Shown: positions 1-6,529, counted from the first letter of the stretch. The stretch: 8,499 nucleotides of DNA from Cytophagales bacterium (GCA_029262955.1 JAJCYL010000446.1:1-8499); one strand, 5' to 3'. Notes: generated by a model from the letters alone, not told the origin. Translations and numbers: made by a program.

Positions 1-94
1 CAATGCGCCTTATAATGAAGTACATCAACAAAAAGAGTAATGTACCAGCAAGCTGGTAATAGGGATAATCATCTGATGTGAATGAAATCTTCAT
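1..94 (-). CDS. N-terminal fragment of an unrecognised single-pass or multi-pass membrane protein gene (cut by window edge)
   Basis: An open frame begins with ATG at 94-92 and runs off the left edge without a stop, giving 31 complete codons. The peptide starts MKISFTSDDYPYYQ, followed by a hydrophobic stretch (LAGTLLFLLMYFII, about residues 15-28) and then two arginines, which fits an N-terminal membrane anchor with a cytoplasmic positive end. The start is supported by an AGGTGATC sequence, complementary to the usual 3' end of 16S rRNA, whose AGG lies 8 bases upstream of the ATG. That is a strong site for a Bacteroidota-like genome. The SD sits in a small hairpin (100-113), and a short upstream reading frame stops immediately before this ATG. 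The family cannot be named from 31 residues. That it is a real gene start is fairly likely; its function is unknown. Confidence 0.6.
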   Translation of the reverse strand, partial: MKISFTSDDYPYYQLAGTLLFLLMYFIIRRI

Positions 95-178
95 TTAGAT
101 CACCTTTCGGTGAGTTTTATCTTCTTCGTTAAGGCTGCCAAAATTAAACATTCCTACGGCTGAACCTCCCATTTTCAT
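95..178 (-). CDS. possible small upstream ORF (27 aa), translationally coupled to the gene at 94
   Basis: On the minus strand an ATG at 178-176 opens a 27-codon frame (beginning MKMGGSAVGMFNFGSLNEED) that ends with TAA at 97-95, directly abutting the ATG of the next gene (TAA-ATG). The same frame stays open further upstream to a GTG at 271-269, which would give 58 residues with a hydrophobic run (FFKFFIVDIL). Neither start has a clear Shine-Dalgarno sequence. The composition is protein-like, but the frame is too short to judge by itself. The abutting stop and start, and the position over the hairpin that hides the downstream SD, suggest a coupling or leader peptide. It could also be chance. 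Confidence 0.3.
   Translation of the reverse strand: MKMGGSAVGMFNFGSLNEEDKTHRKVI
100..113 (-). promoter_or_regulatory. SD-sequestering hairpin with GAAA tetraloop
   Basis: The minus-strand RNA reads UCACC-GAAA-GGUGA, a perfect 5-bp stem closed by a GNRA tetraloop. The 3' arm GGUGA is part of the AGGUGAUC Shine-Dalgarno sequence of the gene starting at 94, so the fold would hide the ribosome site. The last codons of the upstream small frame (ending at 95) run through the whole hairpin, so a ribosome translating that frame would open it. The structure is seen directly; the regulatory role is inferred. Confidence 0.4.
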
Positions 179-304
179 CAATTTTAGAATATCGACAATA
201 AAGAATTTAAAAAAGATTTGTGATTTGGAATAGTACTGTTGTATTCGATTATGATTTGGTCCAAAAGCCACGTATCATTTGGAAATTGATTGAAAGAGGT
301 AGTT

Positions 305-338
305 AAAAAAGAGGCCGGAAACCATTCGCCCCCGACCT
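305..338 (-). terminator. Rho-independent terminator after the DUF4251 gene
   Basis: The minus-strand transcript has a 7-bp stem AGGUCGG / CCGGCCU (332-338 with 312-318, one G-U pair) around a 13-base loop, followed by C and then six U residues (310-305). It lies about 80 bases past the DUF4251 stop codon and before the small frame and the gene at 94, so it separates those transcription units. Between the DUF4251 stop and the stem (339-419) I see only a minor GCUUU/AAAGC hairpin and no gene. Confidence 0.7.
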
Positions 339-419
339 TTAAACCTAACCAAAGTAATTACTCATGATGGCTCGCTTGCTTTTACAAAGCCCGGCAGCCA
401 ATATCCAATTATCTATGAT

Positions 420-1016
420 TTAGTAACTCGGGCTTCCTTGAATGGTAAAGATTTCGTTTGGATCAAAGATTCTTCCCAGCACATAAAATGAATCACCTGA
501 ATTGTTGGTAAGTTCCATTCTAGCCATACCGTCACTATAAATACTGATATATGCAGCTGGGAAGCCAGCACTTGCAGTTCGTATCTGCATATTGACATTT
601 ATGACACCTCGCTCTGTTGGTTCAAATACTTTATAATTGTCAAGCTTTCCTTTCAGAGTTATACCTCCAACACCATTCCAGCCGGCCAGACCTATAAGTG
701 ACAACTGAATGGTTGCCTCTTCCTTGTCAACCCTTAAAAAGTTAACAACCGGATCAAGTAGAAAGAAGTTATTATGTCGGTCGTACATGCGATTTACGGT
801 AATTACAAACTCTCTTGAGCTTACCATTTTAAGAGATGCGGCTAAACTCTTCTTACGATTTTCATCATTAACTGCTCTCTTCTCTAAGCGTTTTTCTTTT
901 TTCAATTGAACGCTATCCGTCTGTGCGGAAACCTGACCAAAAGATACCAGGCACAACATTGAAACAATTGATAAAGCACTAGCTTTATACAATTTTCTGT
1001 TAAGTCTAATTTCCAT
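420..1016 (-). CDS. DUF4251-family secreted protein
   Basis: This 198-residue protein starts with a classic Sec signal peptide: basic residues (RLNRKLYK), a hydrophobic core at about 12-26 and a probable signal peptidase I site VSA|Q after residue 31. The mature part opens with a charged helix rich in Lys, Glu and Arg (about 38-60). A beta-rich domain follows (about 68-195), including a Gly-rich strand-turn GWNGVGGITLKG near 113-124 and a DGMARMEL strand near 163-170. This pattern matches the DUF4251 family of periplasmic or outer-membrane-associated Bacteroidota proteins, whose function is not established. Length is usual for the family. No SPII lipobox is convincing, because Cys22 lies within the hydrophobic core and well before the SPI site. 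It is 175 bases downstream of the operon's last gene and is followed by a terminator, so it may have its own promoter. Family assignment is from pattern recall and fairly sure. Confidence 0.78.
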   Translation of the reverse strand: MEIRLNRKLYKASALSIVSMLCLVSFGQVSAQTDSVQLKKEKRLEKRAVNDENRKKSLAASLKMVSSREFVITVNRMYDRHNNFFLLDPVVNFLRVDKEEATIQLSLIGLAGWNGVGGITLKGKLDNYKVFEPTERGVINVNMQIRTASAGFPAAYISIYSDGMARMELTNNSGDSFYVLGRIFDPNEIFTIQGSPSY

Positions 1017-1039
1017 TTCACTAAAAAATCTATATGCTT

Positions 1040-1195
1040 ATGACGGTAGTTGAAGGAAAAGTCACATACCATATGGGAATATTGACTGAACAGTTAAATC
1101 AGTATTCATCAATCATGTTTACATCAGTATCGCTTGTTGATTTCTTAACAGAAAGATGCCAGGATGCACCCTTTAAGAACTTATTTGATTCTTAG
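1040..1195 (+). CDS. doubtful 51-aa ORF on the opposite strand in the gap before the DUF4251 gene
   Basis: An ATG at 1040 opens a 51-codon frame on the plus strand that ends with TAG at 1193-1195. It fills almost the whole gap between the DUF4251 start (1016) and the 227-residue protein gene, whose stop it overlaps tail to tail. Its product (starting MTVVEGKVTYHMGILTEQLN) has ordinary composition, with no membrane segment and no motif I recognise. There is no Shine-Dalgarno sequence, and only 23 bases separate it from the divergent DUF4251 start, which leaves little room for promoters. It is more likely chance, or the remnant of an older gene, than an active gene. I see nothing else clear in this gap. 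Confidence 0.15.
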   Translation: MTVVEGKVTYHMGILTEQLNQYSSIMFTSVSLVDFLTERCQDAPFKNLFDS

Positions 1196-1875
1196 TAATC
1201 AGCATAAGCACTGGATTGATAATTCTCAACATCTCTTAATTCTTTTAGCCAATATTCAGTCGAGACAATTGTGAGGCTTAAGGCCTCATTTTCTTGGCTC
1301 ACCTCTTCATATTTCCAGACAATATTTTCTGATTCTGGAAATTTTTGACCTAATAATTGTTCATCAAACAGGCGGTAAAGGATACTATGTTCGGACATAC
1401 CATCTGCAATCATGCGGCAAATGAGAGACTCACTAATCTTGGCCAGCTGATTTTTCGCCTCACTGTTAAGGGGTGAAATTTCCAGCACAACTCGAATCGC
1501 TTCGGTGTCAGGAAAAACTTTTGGAAATGCCTGATGCATCACCGTACTTATATTGAAAATATCTTCATGCAGAGTCATGTCTCCATACTCTTCCCATATT
1601 TCATCTTCCTGCATTTCATGAATCAGCTCCTGTCGCTGACCGTTATTTAACTTCTCACCAAGTCGATATTTAGCCACCAAATCTGCGGCCTCCTCAGCTT
1701 CCATATCCTGCAACGCCATAATGGCCATATCTTGAATATCGGTGTCAGAAATATCTGCATCATCGCCAAAGTCAGTCAACTGTAAAATTGACCTGAAATC
1801 ATTGGGCGTCCATGAATCAGGAAGAGAGGAAATCTTCTTATATTCTTTAACTGTGACGTGAAATTGTGTTTTCAT
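1192..1875 (-). CDS. acidic hypothetical protein, last gene of the PLP/DUF1611/PP-loop-creatininase operon
   Basis: I do not recognise this 227-residue protein. It is strongly acidic, with about 46 Asp/Glu against 19 Lys/Arg. An Asp-rich stretch lies at about residues 35-50 (DFGDDADISDTDIQD), followed by an acidic helix (about 51-66). There is no signal peptide, membrane segment or cysteine cluster, so it is probably cytoplasmic and mostly helical. It ends with an unusual, probably flexible tail (ENYQSSAYADY). The gene starts 12 bases after the stop of the 781-residue fusion protein and has no promoter space of its own, so it is almost certainly cotranscribed. By position it could be a partner subunit, a scaffold or carrier, or an accessory factor of the operon's enzymes; nothing in the sequence decides between these. 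The start ATG is preceded by an A/T-rich leader without SD. Confidence 0.75.
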   Translation of the reverse strand: MKTQFHVTVKEYKKISSLPDSWTPNDFRSILQLTDFGDDADISDTDIQDMAIMALQDMEAEEAADLVAKYRLGEKLNNGQRQELIHEMQEDEIWEEYGDMTLHEDIFNISTVMHQAFPKVFPDTEAIRVVLEISPLNSEAKNQLAKISESLICRMIADGMSEHSILYRLFDEQLLGQKFPESENIVWKYEEVSQENEALSLTIVSTEYWLKELRDVENYQSSAYADY

Positions 1876-1887
1876 TTTCGTAATGAT

Positions 1888-4233
1888 CTAATATCTTTTC
1901 TGGTAAAGGTCCTTTAATTCACTCTTCTTTATTTCTTCAATAAATTTGACCAAATGCGACACCATAATCTCCCACATTTTGCTGCCTTTTTCAGCGGTGG
2001 CCTTGGTAGGGTCTCCCATAACACCCGTTTCCGATATTTTCTTTGTTCTCACATACCAGGGCACTCCTCTTTCTGAGGTATAATCGAGATAATCACTGCC
2101 AAAACTAATGGTCTCATTGACTGCCTTATCCATTTGAACCATTTCAGGTCTTAAAGCTAGTGTTGTACTGGTTTCAATCTCCCCGGCATGTATGTCATTA
2201 GAAGTTTCAATGAGGTCATACAGATCAATATCACTGGTTTCTCCAGTATCTACACAAACGAATATCTCAGCGTCTCGGTTAATCATCTGAGCTGCGTAGC
2301 TCAGTGTTGGTGCATTATCGCCATGACCATTCAGAATGACTATTTTCTTAATTCCATTCTTGGCCAGTGTCATTCCAATATCATAAACGAACCTTGAAAG
2401 TGCGTCATTTGTTACGCTAAGAGTCCCCTTAAAATCTTCATGGTGATATGAAACTCCATAAGGGATAGGGGGGAGAACAAACGGTTTGGGATCACTACAA
2501 GCTTCAGCGACTCTGTTAGCAAGGTAAACTGCATCGTAATAATCAATATCGACAGGTAAGTGTGGCCCATGTTGCTCTATCGCCCCGCACGGCAAAATAG
2601 CGGTATCAACAACCTTTAGTCTTTCCTCAATTTCAACCCAAGTCATCCGCTCCCACAAATACTCATTCCTGTCATGCTCACTCATCTTTATGTTATTTTT
2701 AGTTTCTTTTGTTTCAAATGGATAGCTGGCATTAATTAATGGACTATTGAGAATGTCAATAGTCTCCCATCTGCGATTTTTTAAATAACTCGCTCCCTCA
2801 CAAAGGGGCAGTAATAATTCAATTAGTGGCTTTCTGATATGAACCGGTAGATCCGATGGCATACTACGCTCATTATCAAATCTCAGAGTCATGATCAGGG
2901 AATGCGCTTTAGCTAACCTTGACGTATGATTGTTCTTCTCAATCAATCCTTTTTCTACCAGTAAATAGAAAAGATGTGCGGCGTCAGAGCCGATCTGTTT
3001 AACTTTCTTGGCCTCAAGAGCTTTTAGTCCGTTTGAAATTTGTCTGTCATTATAGCCACAATCGCGGGGATCTTCATCCAGGGCCGATAACATCCCTACT
3101 ATTCTTCGACATTTTTCGCAATTCCCACAGGGATAAATCCTTCCATTTTCCTCATGCGCAGCGTGGCAGGAAACCTGTTGCGCCTGTAACTTCGGATAAT
3201 TCTTAACCAGTATTTTCTGAATCATTAATTCAGAAAGGCTTCGAAGCAAGGAGTACTGATGAATACCCCATCCCTTCTTCATATAATACCTACTCAAGGC
3301 ATTGTCAAAGTATTTACTTTGATCGTACAATCCTCCGTAATGTGTAATTCCATGGTAGTTCAATTTCTGAGTGGTGTCATACTCATCACCTATCAAGATA
3401 TTGCCAGTCTTTCTTTTTCTGGCAATTGGGAGAACACCAAAAAGGAAAACTGCCACCGTCCAGAGACGGATTGGATACATGTCAGATCGGATTTCATCAA
3501 AATTCTCCTTGATGAAAGGCATTTGACGAAGCATCCAGTTAAAAATCCTGTCACTATTACACCAAACGCGGGCAGTGTTAGGTTCGGATTTTTCAAAGTA
3601 TTTAAATGCATTAATTGCTGTAAACCAGTGTCTTCCAGCCTCATTGATAAACACGGGATGCGCATTTTTATTTAAATCTTTAAGGAGCCCATAAGTCAAC
3701 AGACTATCTTTTCCTCCACTGCTCAAAATGGCATAGTCCTCCTTGTGGGTCTCAATATGATTCCAATTCAGCAGTGAGTTTTGATAAGCTGAATTTATGA
3801 ACGATATCTTTGCTGCAGTATAGTGCCTACTCTTCTGAATTGCTACTGACCTATAAGGTGTTTTCAAAAACTCGTTCGGCCCCAGTAACTTATTAACATA
3901 AATCTCCCTGGAGGTATTTTCTATAGCATCTTTGATAAACCGTTGGTCCGTTTCATCGAGCAACCCATCAAATAGTATTTCTTCACAGAAAAGGCCGTAA
4001 TTAATTGCAACCTGAGATGCCATCATTGAGGCTAAATTCACATCTACAGCAATTTTTTTATCAAAGACCTTTTCCAAATAGGTGTAAATCAGCTCATTTT
4101 TAGCTTTGGTGCCGTCGGTTTTAGTTAATTCGTACGGGACTTTAATTCTCCTTGTCTCGATTATGACGGGACCGACTTTTAGTTGTTGAAAAACAACAAA
4201 TTCCCTAAGATTTATACTCTCCTGTTCTTTCAC
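1888..4233 (-). CDS. fusion protein: QueC-like PP-loop ATPase domain + creatininase-family amidohydrolase domain
   Basis: This 781-residue protein has two enzyme halves. After an unrecognised N-terminal region (1-165) comes a PP-loop (adenine-nucleotide alpha hydrolase) domain with SGGKDS at 172-177, the signature that binds ATP to adenylate a substrate. Further on, C356, C369, C372 and C375 form a C-x12-C-x2-C-x2-C set like the zinc site of QueC. A helical region (about 395-505) and a polar linker lead to a creatininase-family domain (about 525-775). That domain has EQHGPHLPVDID at 553-564 (E553, H555 and D564 align with known metal ligands), NGHGDN at 635-640 and HAGEIETS at 682-689, so the metal site looks intact. 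Members of this family hydrolyse cyclic or linear amides (creatinine amidohydrolase, MftE peptidase, formamide hydrolase of archaeal flavin synthesis). The start is GTG at 4233, overlapping the TGA of the upstream gene (GTGA); the first internal Met is at residue 70. Met517 just before the second domain could be an internal start, but no good SD precedes it. Queuosine synthesis is unlikely because no other que genes are near. Domain calls are firm; the substrate is unknown. Confidence 0.85.
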   Translation of the reverse strand: MKEQESINLREFVVFQQLKVGPVIIETRRIKVPYELTKTDGTKAKNELIYTYLEKVFDKKIAVDVNLASMMASQVAINYGLFCEEILFDGLLDETDQRFIKDAIENTSREIYVNKLLGPNEFLKTPYRSVAIQKSRHYTAAKISFINSAYQNSLLNWNHIETHKEDYAILSSGGKDSLLTYGLLKDLNKNAHPVFINEAGRHWFTAINAFKYFEKSEPNTARVWCNSDRIFNWMLRQMPFIKENFDEIRSDMYPIRLWTVAVFLFGVLPIARKRKTGNILIGDEYDTTQKLNYHGITHYGGLYDQSKYFDNALSRYYMKKGWGIHQYSLLRSLSELMIQKILVKNYPKLQAQQVSCHAAHEENGRIYPCGNCEKCRRIVGMLSALDEDPRDCGYNDRQISNGLKALEAKKVKQIGSDAAHLFYLLVEKGLIEKNNHTSRLAKAHSLIMTLRFDNERSMPSDLPVHIRKPLIELLLPLCEGASYLKNRRWETIDILNSPLINASYPFETKETKNNIKMSEHDRNEYLWERMTWVEIEERLKVVDTAILPCGAIEQHGPHLPVDIDYYDAVYLANRVAEACSDPKPFVLPPIPYGVSYHHEDFKGTLSVTNDALSRFVYDIGMTLAKNGIKKIVILNGHGDNAPTLSYAAQMINRDAEIFVCVDTGETSDIDLYDLIETSNDIHAGEIETSTTLALRPEMVQMDKAVNETISFGSDYLDYTSERGVPWYVRTKKISETGVMGDPTKATAEKGSKMWEIMVSHLVKFIEEIKKSELKDLYQKRY

Positions 4234-5297
4234 AGACTTCTTATATGTTTAATTATGAGCTCTATTAACCTATTCGGACCCTGGACCAAAACATCGGTAC
4301 ATAGCAAACCAGTTTCCTTTTCAATTGCAGCGCATTCGGCATCTATTTCGTCCGGAGTCATTCCTTCGTGATTGAGTGTAATCGCAATAACCTTCTTGCC
4401 GGAAATCATCTCTATGGCACGAATTTGTTCTGATAATGGATGTAAAGTATACCCTGGAAACCCATCGTATTCGATTCTTCTTGGAGCATGTTGCAAAATC
4501 ACAAAATCAGGTCGGCCAGCAGCCAGGATCTCAAACCCACCAGGATATGCCGGGTTCATCAGACTTCCCTGACCTTCGATAATAATCGCTTCTGGCTGCT
4601 CATTTTTCCAGGCTTCATGGACTGCATGCTCTATCTCACCGGACACAAAATCGTTAATTAACGAGTCAAGAATAATGGAATACTTTGCACCCTGCATCCA
4701 GCCAGTTTGACCGGTACCAATCATTTCCGCTTTTCTGCCCTCTTTTCTTAAACCATGTACAATAATCCAGGCTGTTGTTCTCTTTCCAATGGCGGAATCA
4801 GTACCCAAAATGGCCAATTTTAGGCAATCGACCTTCTCAATCTTGCCGCTAAAAAAATGGAGTTCATCACGATCTGGTGTTCTCCTAATATCCCGAAGCT
4901 GGCAATTATTCTTCCTGGCAAGACTCACTAAAGTTTCATCTTTATTGAGAAAGTCATGCAAACCGGAATCAATGTTCAGGCCATTTTCCAGAGCCTGGGC
5001 GATTGCACTTTTCCCTTCTTGGGGTAACCTGCCACCATCCGGTGCGAGGCCGACTACGAAATAGGATACTTCGGACACCGAGTTCAAGGCCTCATTTAAG
5101 TTTTCGAAAATTGGAATTCCGCTTGTTTTGCCATCTAATACTTCTCCAGCATCCTGCCCAGCATGCGTAGAATCAATTACCCCTAAAATGTTATAGCGCT
5201 CCGTGAAGCGCACCAGGCCATGTGCTGTTTTGCCATTAGGAGTATTAAATACGGCTTCGCAATACACGAGTGCGTTTCCATCTATTGTTTTTTTCAT
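4230..5297 (-). CDS. DUF1611 / DgcN-like P-loop protein
   Basis: This 355-residue protein has the two-part build of the DUF1611 family. An N-terminal Rossmann-like part (about 10-140) includes LGVIDSTHAGQDAGEVLDG at 38-56 and VVGLAPDGGRLP near 81-92. A C-terminal P-loop part (about 158-355) has an unusual Walker A-like loop GTDSAIGKRT at 165-174 (Lys172), GTGQTGWMQGA at 194-204, an EGQGSL motif at 241-246 and PGYTLHPL at 281-288. The family includes DgcN, described as the N-acetyltransferase of a D-glutamate catabolic route and normally encoded beside an epimerase/racemase-like partner, DgcA. Here no such partner is in the window; instead the gene overlaps a PLP enzyme upstream (ATGA) and a PP-loop/creatininase fusion downstream (GTGA). 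Length is typical for the family. The family call is strong, but the same reaction as DgcN should not be assumed in this setting. Confidence 0.85.
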   Translation of the reverse strand: MKKTIDGNALVYCEAVFNTPNGKTAHGLVRFTERYNILGVIDSTHAGQDAGEVLDGKTSGIPIFENLNEALNSVSEVSYFVVGLAPDGGRLPQEGKSAIAQALENGLNIDSGLHDFLNKDETLVSLARKNNCQLRDIRRTPDRDELHFFSGKIEKVDCLKLAILGTDSAIGKRTTAWIIVHGLRKEGRKAEMIGTGQTGWMQGAKYSIILDSLINDFVSGEIEHAVHEAWKNEQPEAIIIEGQGSLMNPAYPGGFEILAAGRPDFVILQHAPRRIEYDGFPGYTLHPLSEQIRAIEMISGKKVIAITLNHEGMTPDEIDAECAAIEKETGLLCTDVLVQGPNRLIELIIKHIRSL

Positions 5298-6358
5298 TTT
5301 CTACCTGTTAGTATTGCGACATATCGATCAGGCTCCAACTGATTGCCCTCATCCATCTCTAAAAGTGCCACCAATCCGGCAACTGATGCCGGTAACACAT
5401 GCAAACCTTCCTTTTCTTTGAGTAATCTTGACGTTCTTAGCATTTTTTCATCACTAATGTTGTAGGCACTACCCCCCGACTGACGGATGGCATAGAGCGC
5501 TTCGTTGCCGTCAAAGCTGTGCCAATTTATTAGGGGCTCGTTGACGGCGGTTTCTTTAATTTTTTCCGGAACAAGGTCTGCACATTCCTCAAGACCGTTT
5601 TTAAAAGAGTATATAATGGGATTCTTTCTTGTAGATGACGCGGCCACCATAAAAGGTACCCTGGAAGTCTTCCCTCGCTTGTATAAACTAACAAATCCAC
5701 GATAAACCCCGGCCAATAAGGTGCCATTAGAAACTGGTGTGGCCACAATTTTTGGCGCATCCCTAAGCTGATCATAGATCTCATGGGCAATTTCCGCATA
5801 AGCCATAATTTGTAATGATGTGTTTGCCCCGCCAGGATTGGCATCATACCATTCATTGGTTTCTGCCTGCTCGGAAGAGTGCCGAACACTGTCCTCATAT
5901 AAGCCTTCAACTCTCAGAATCTCGCTCCCAAGATTCGCTATTTCCTGTACCCTGGAAGTGTGATAACTCTCAGGTATGTGAATTATACATTTGAGGCCAC
6001 TTAGTTTTGCTGCAAGGGCTACAGAGGCCCCATAATTACCACATGTTGCGACAGTAATTGTATCAAATCCCCGACGTAAGGCATCCAGGCATTGTGCAAA
6101 AGCAATCCGATCTTTTTGAGTGCCGGTTGGATTACCTCCTTCAAATTTTAGAAATAGCTGCCTGAAATCTGTTTCGCGTTCAATATTTCTAGCCCTGGAA
6201 AAAGAGGTCTCACCGACTTCCAGGTTAATGATATCTTCATAACACTCTATCCTGTCAACCAAAGACAGAGAGGAATCTTTGACCATCTCGCTCAGTTTTA
6301 TTGATTCTTGAGATATAGAAGTTGAGCCTGAATATTCTGTCTTTCGACTAGCGTCCAT
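5294..6358 (-). CDS. fold-type II PLP-dependent enzyme, threonine synthase-like
   Basis: This 354-residue protein has the beta-family PLP enzyme pattern. EGGNPTGTQKDRIA at 73-86 carries the Schiff-base lysine (Lys82). TCGNYGAS at 105-112 is the cofactor-ring and substrate loop with Asn108, and PVSNGTLLAG at 208-217 occupies the place of the phosphate-binding glycine loop. The C-terminal ILTGRK matches the TG motif that ends the fold. Threonine synthase and cysteate synthase are the closest relatives by motif (EGxNPTGSFKDR-like). The phosphate loop has fewer glycines than usual and Gln81 replaces the common Phe, so the substrate probably differs from O-phosphohomoserine. It is the first gene of the operon and overlaps the DUF1611 gene by 4 bases. 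The ATG at 6358 is preceded by an A/T-rich leader without SD, after a 275-base gap with repeats. Likely reactions are beta- or gamma-elimination or replacement on an amino acid; which one is not visible. Confidence 0.85.
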   Translation of the reverse strand: MDASRKTEYSGSTSISQESIKLSEMVKDSSLSLVDRIECYEDIINLEVGETSFSRARNIERETDFRQLFLKFEGGNPTGTQKDRIAFAQCLDALRRGFDTITVATCGNYGASVALAAKLSGLKCIIHIPESYHTSRVQEIANLGSEILRVEGLYEDSVRHSSEQAETNEWYDANPGGANTSLQIMAYAEIAHEIYDQLRDAPKIVATPVSNGTLLAGVYRGFVSLYKRGKTSRVPFMVAASSTRKNPIIYSFKNGLEECADLVPEKIKETAVNEPLINWHSFDGNEALYAIRQSGGSAYNISDEKMLRTSRLLKEKEGLHVLPASVAGLVALLEMDEGNQLEPDRYVAILTGRK

Positions 6359-6402
6359 TTATTAAAAGGAAAAGTTTACGGCTAAAATAGCAATTCATAG
6401 GC

Positions 6403-6449
6403 TCTATTTGTTCAATCAAATAACCAATACTGTTTATTGAACAAATAGA
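6403..6449. repeat. perfect 14-bp inverted repeat upstream of the four-gene operon
   Basis: The arms TCTATTTGTTCAAT (6403-6416) and ATTGAACAAATAGA (6436-6449) are perfectly complementary, with a 19-base spacer. The pair sits 45-91 bases upstream of the PLP gene ATG, in the expected promoter/5' UTR zone. There is no U-run after it in either direction, so it is not a simple terminator. It could be an operator for a dimeric regulator or a leader-RNA stem. Read on the minus strand, one arm gives TCTATTTG (6449-6442), which differs at one base from the Bacteroidota -7 element TAnnTTTG, but no matching TTG at -33 is evident. Confidence 0.6.
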
Positions 6450-6497
6450 TTTCTACCGTGTAATTAGACGGGTATCTTATTGAAAGTCACATTAAAT

Positions 6498-6529
6498 TCT
6501 CAATTAATACTTGTCTCAATTAATACTTG
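6498..6529. repeat. two perfect tandem copies of a 16-bp repeat
   Basis: TCTCAATTAATACTTG occurs twice without a gap (6498-6513, 6514-6529). Each copy contains a near-palindrome CAATTAATACTTG. An additional CTCAAT...ATTGAG pair (6515-6520 with 6530-6535) extends the symmetry at the right end. Head-to-tail sites of this size between the MscS stop and the operon start could be a double operator with a 16-bp period. A recent local duplication is the simple alternative. The rest of the gap (6359-6633) is A/T-rich, without a gene or a clear terminator after the MscS gene. Confidence 0.6.

Noticed and set aside
3259..3675. 138-residue open frame on the plus strand
   Set aside because: It lies entirely inside the PP-loop domain coding region, which has clear motifs on the other strand; it has no SD or recognisable motif and is a shadow frame.
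1888..4233. Calling the PP-loop protein a queuosine-pathway QueC
   Set aside because: The motif and cysteines are QueC-like, but the spacing (C-x12-C) is longer, the protein is several times the usual QueC length, it is fused to a creatininase domain, and no queD, queE or queF is nearby.
1888..4233. Linking the creatininase domain to mycofactocin (MftE)
   Set aside because: No radical-SAM enzyme, precursor peptide or other mft-type gene is present in the window.
5530..5910. 126-residue minus-strand frame inside the PLP gene
   Set aside because: It overlaps the PLP enzyme in another frame and covers its conserved phosphate-loop region; its composition (many Met, Pro, Arg) suggests a shadow.
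6403..6449. Reading the inverted repeat as the MscS terminator
   Set aside because: The stem is A/T-rich with a long 19-base loop, there is no U-run on the minus-strand 3' side, and it lies about 190 bases past the MscS stop.
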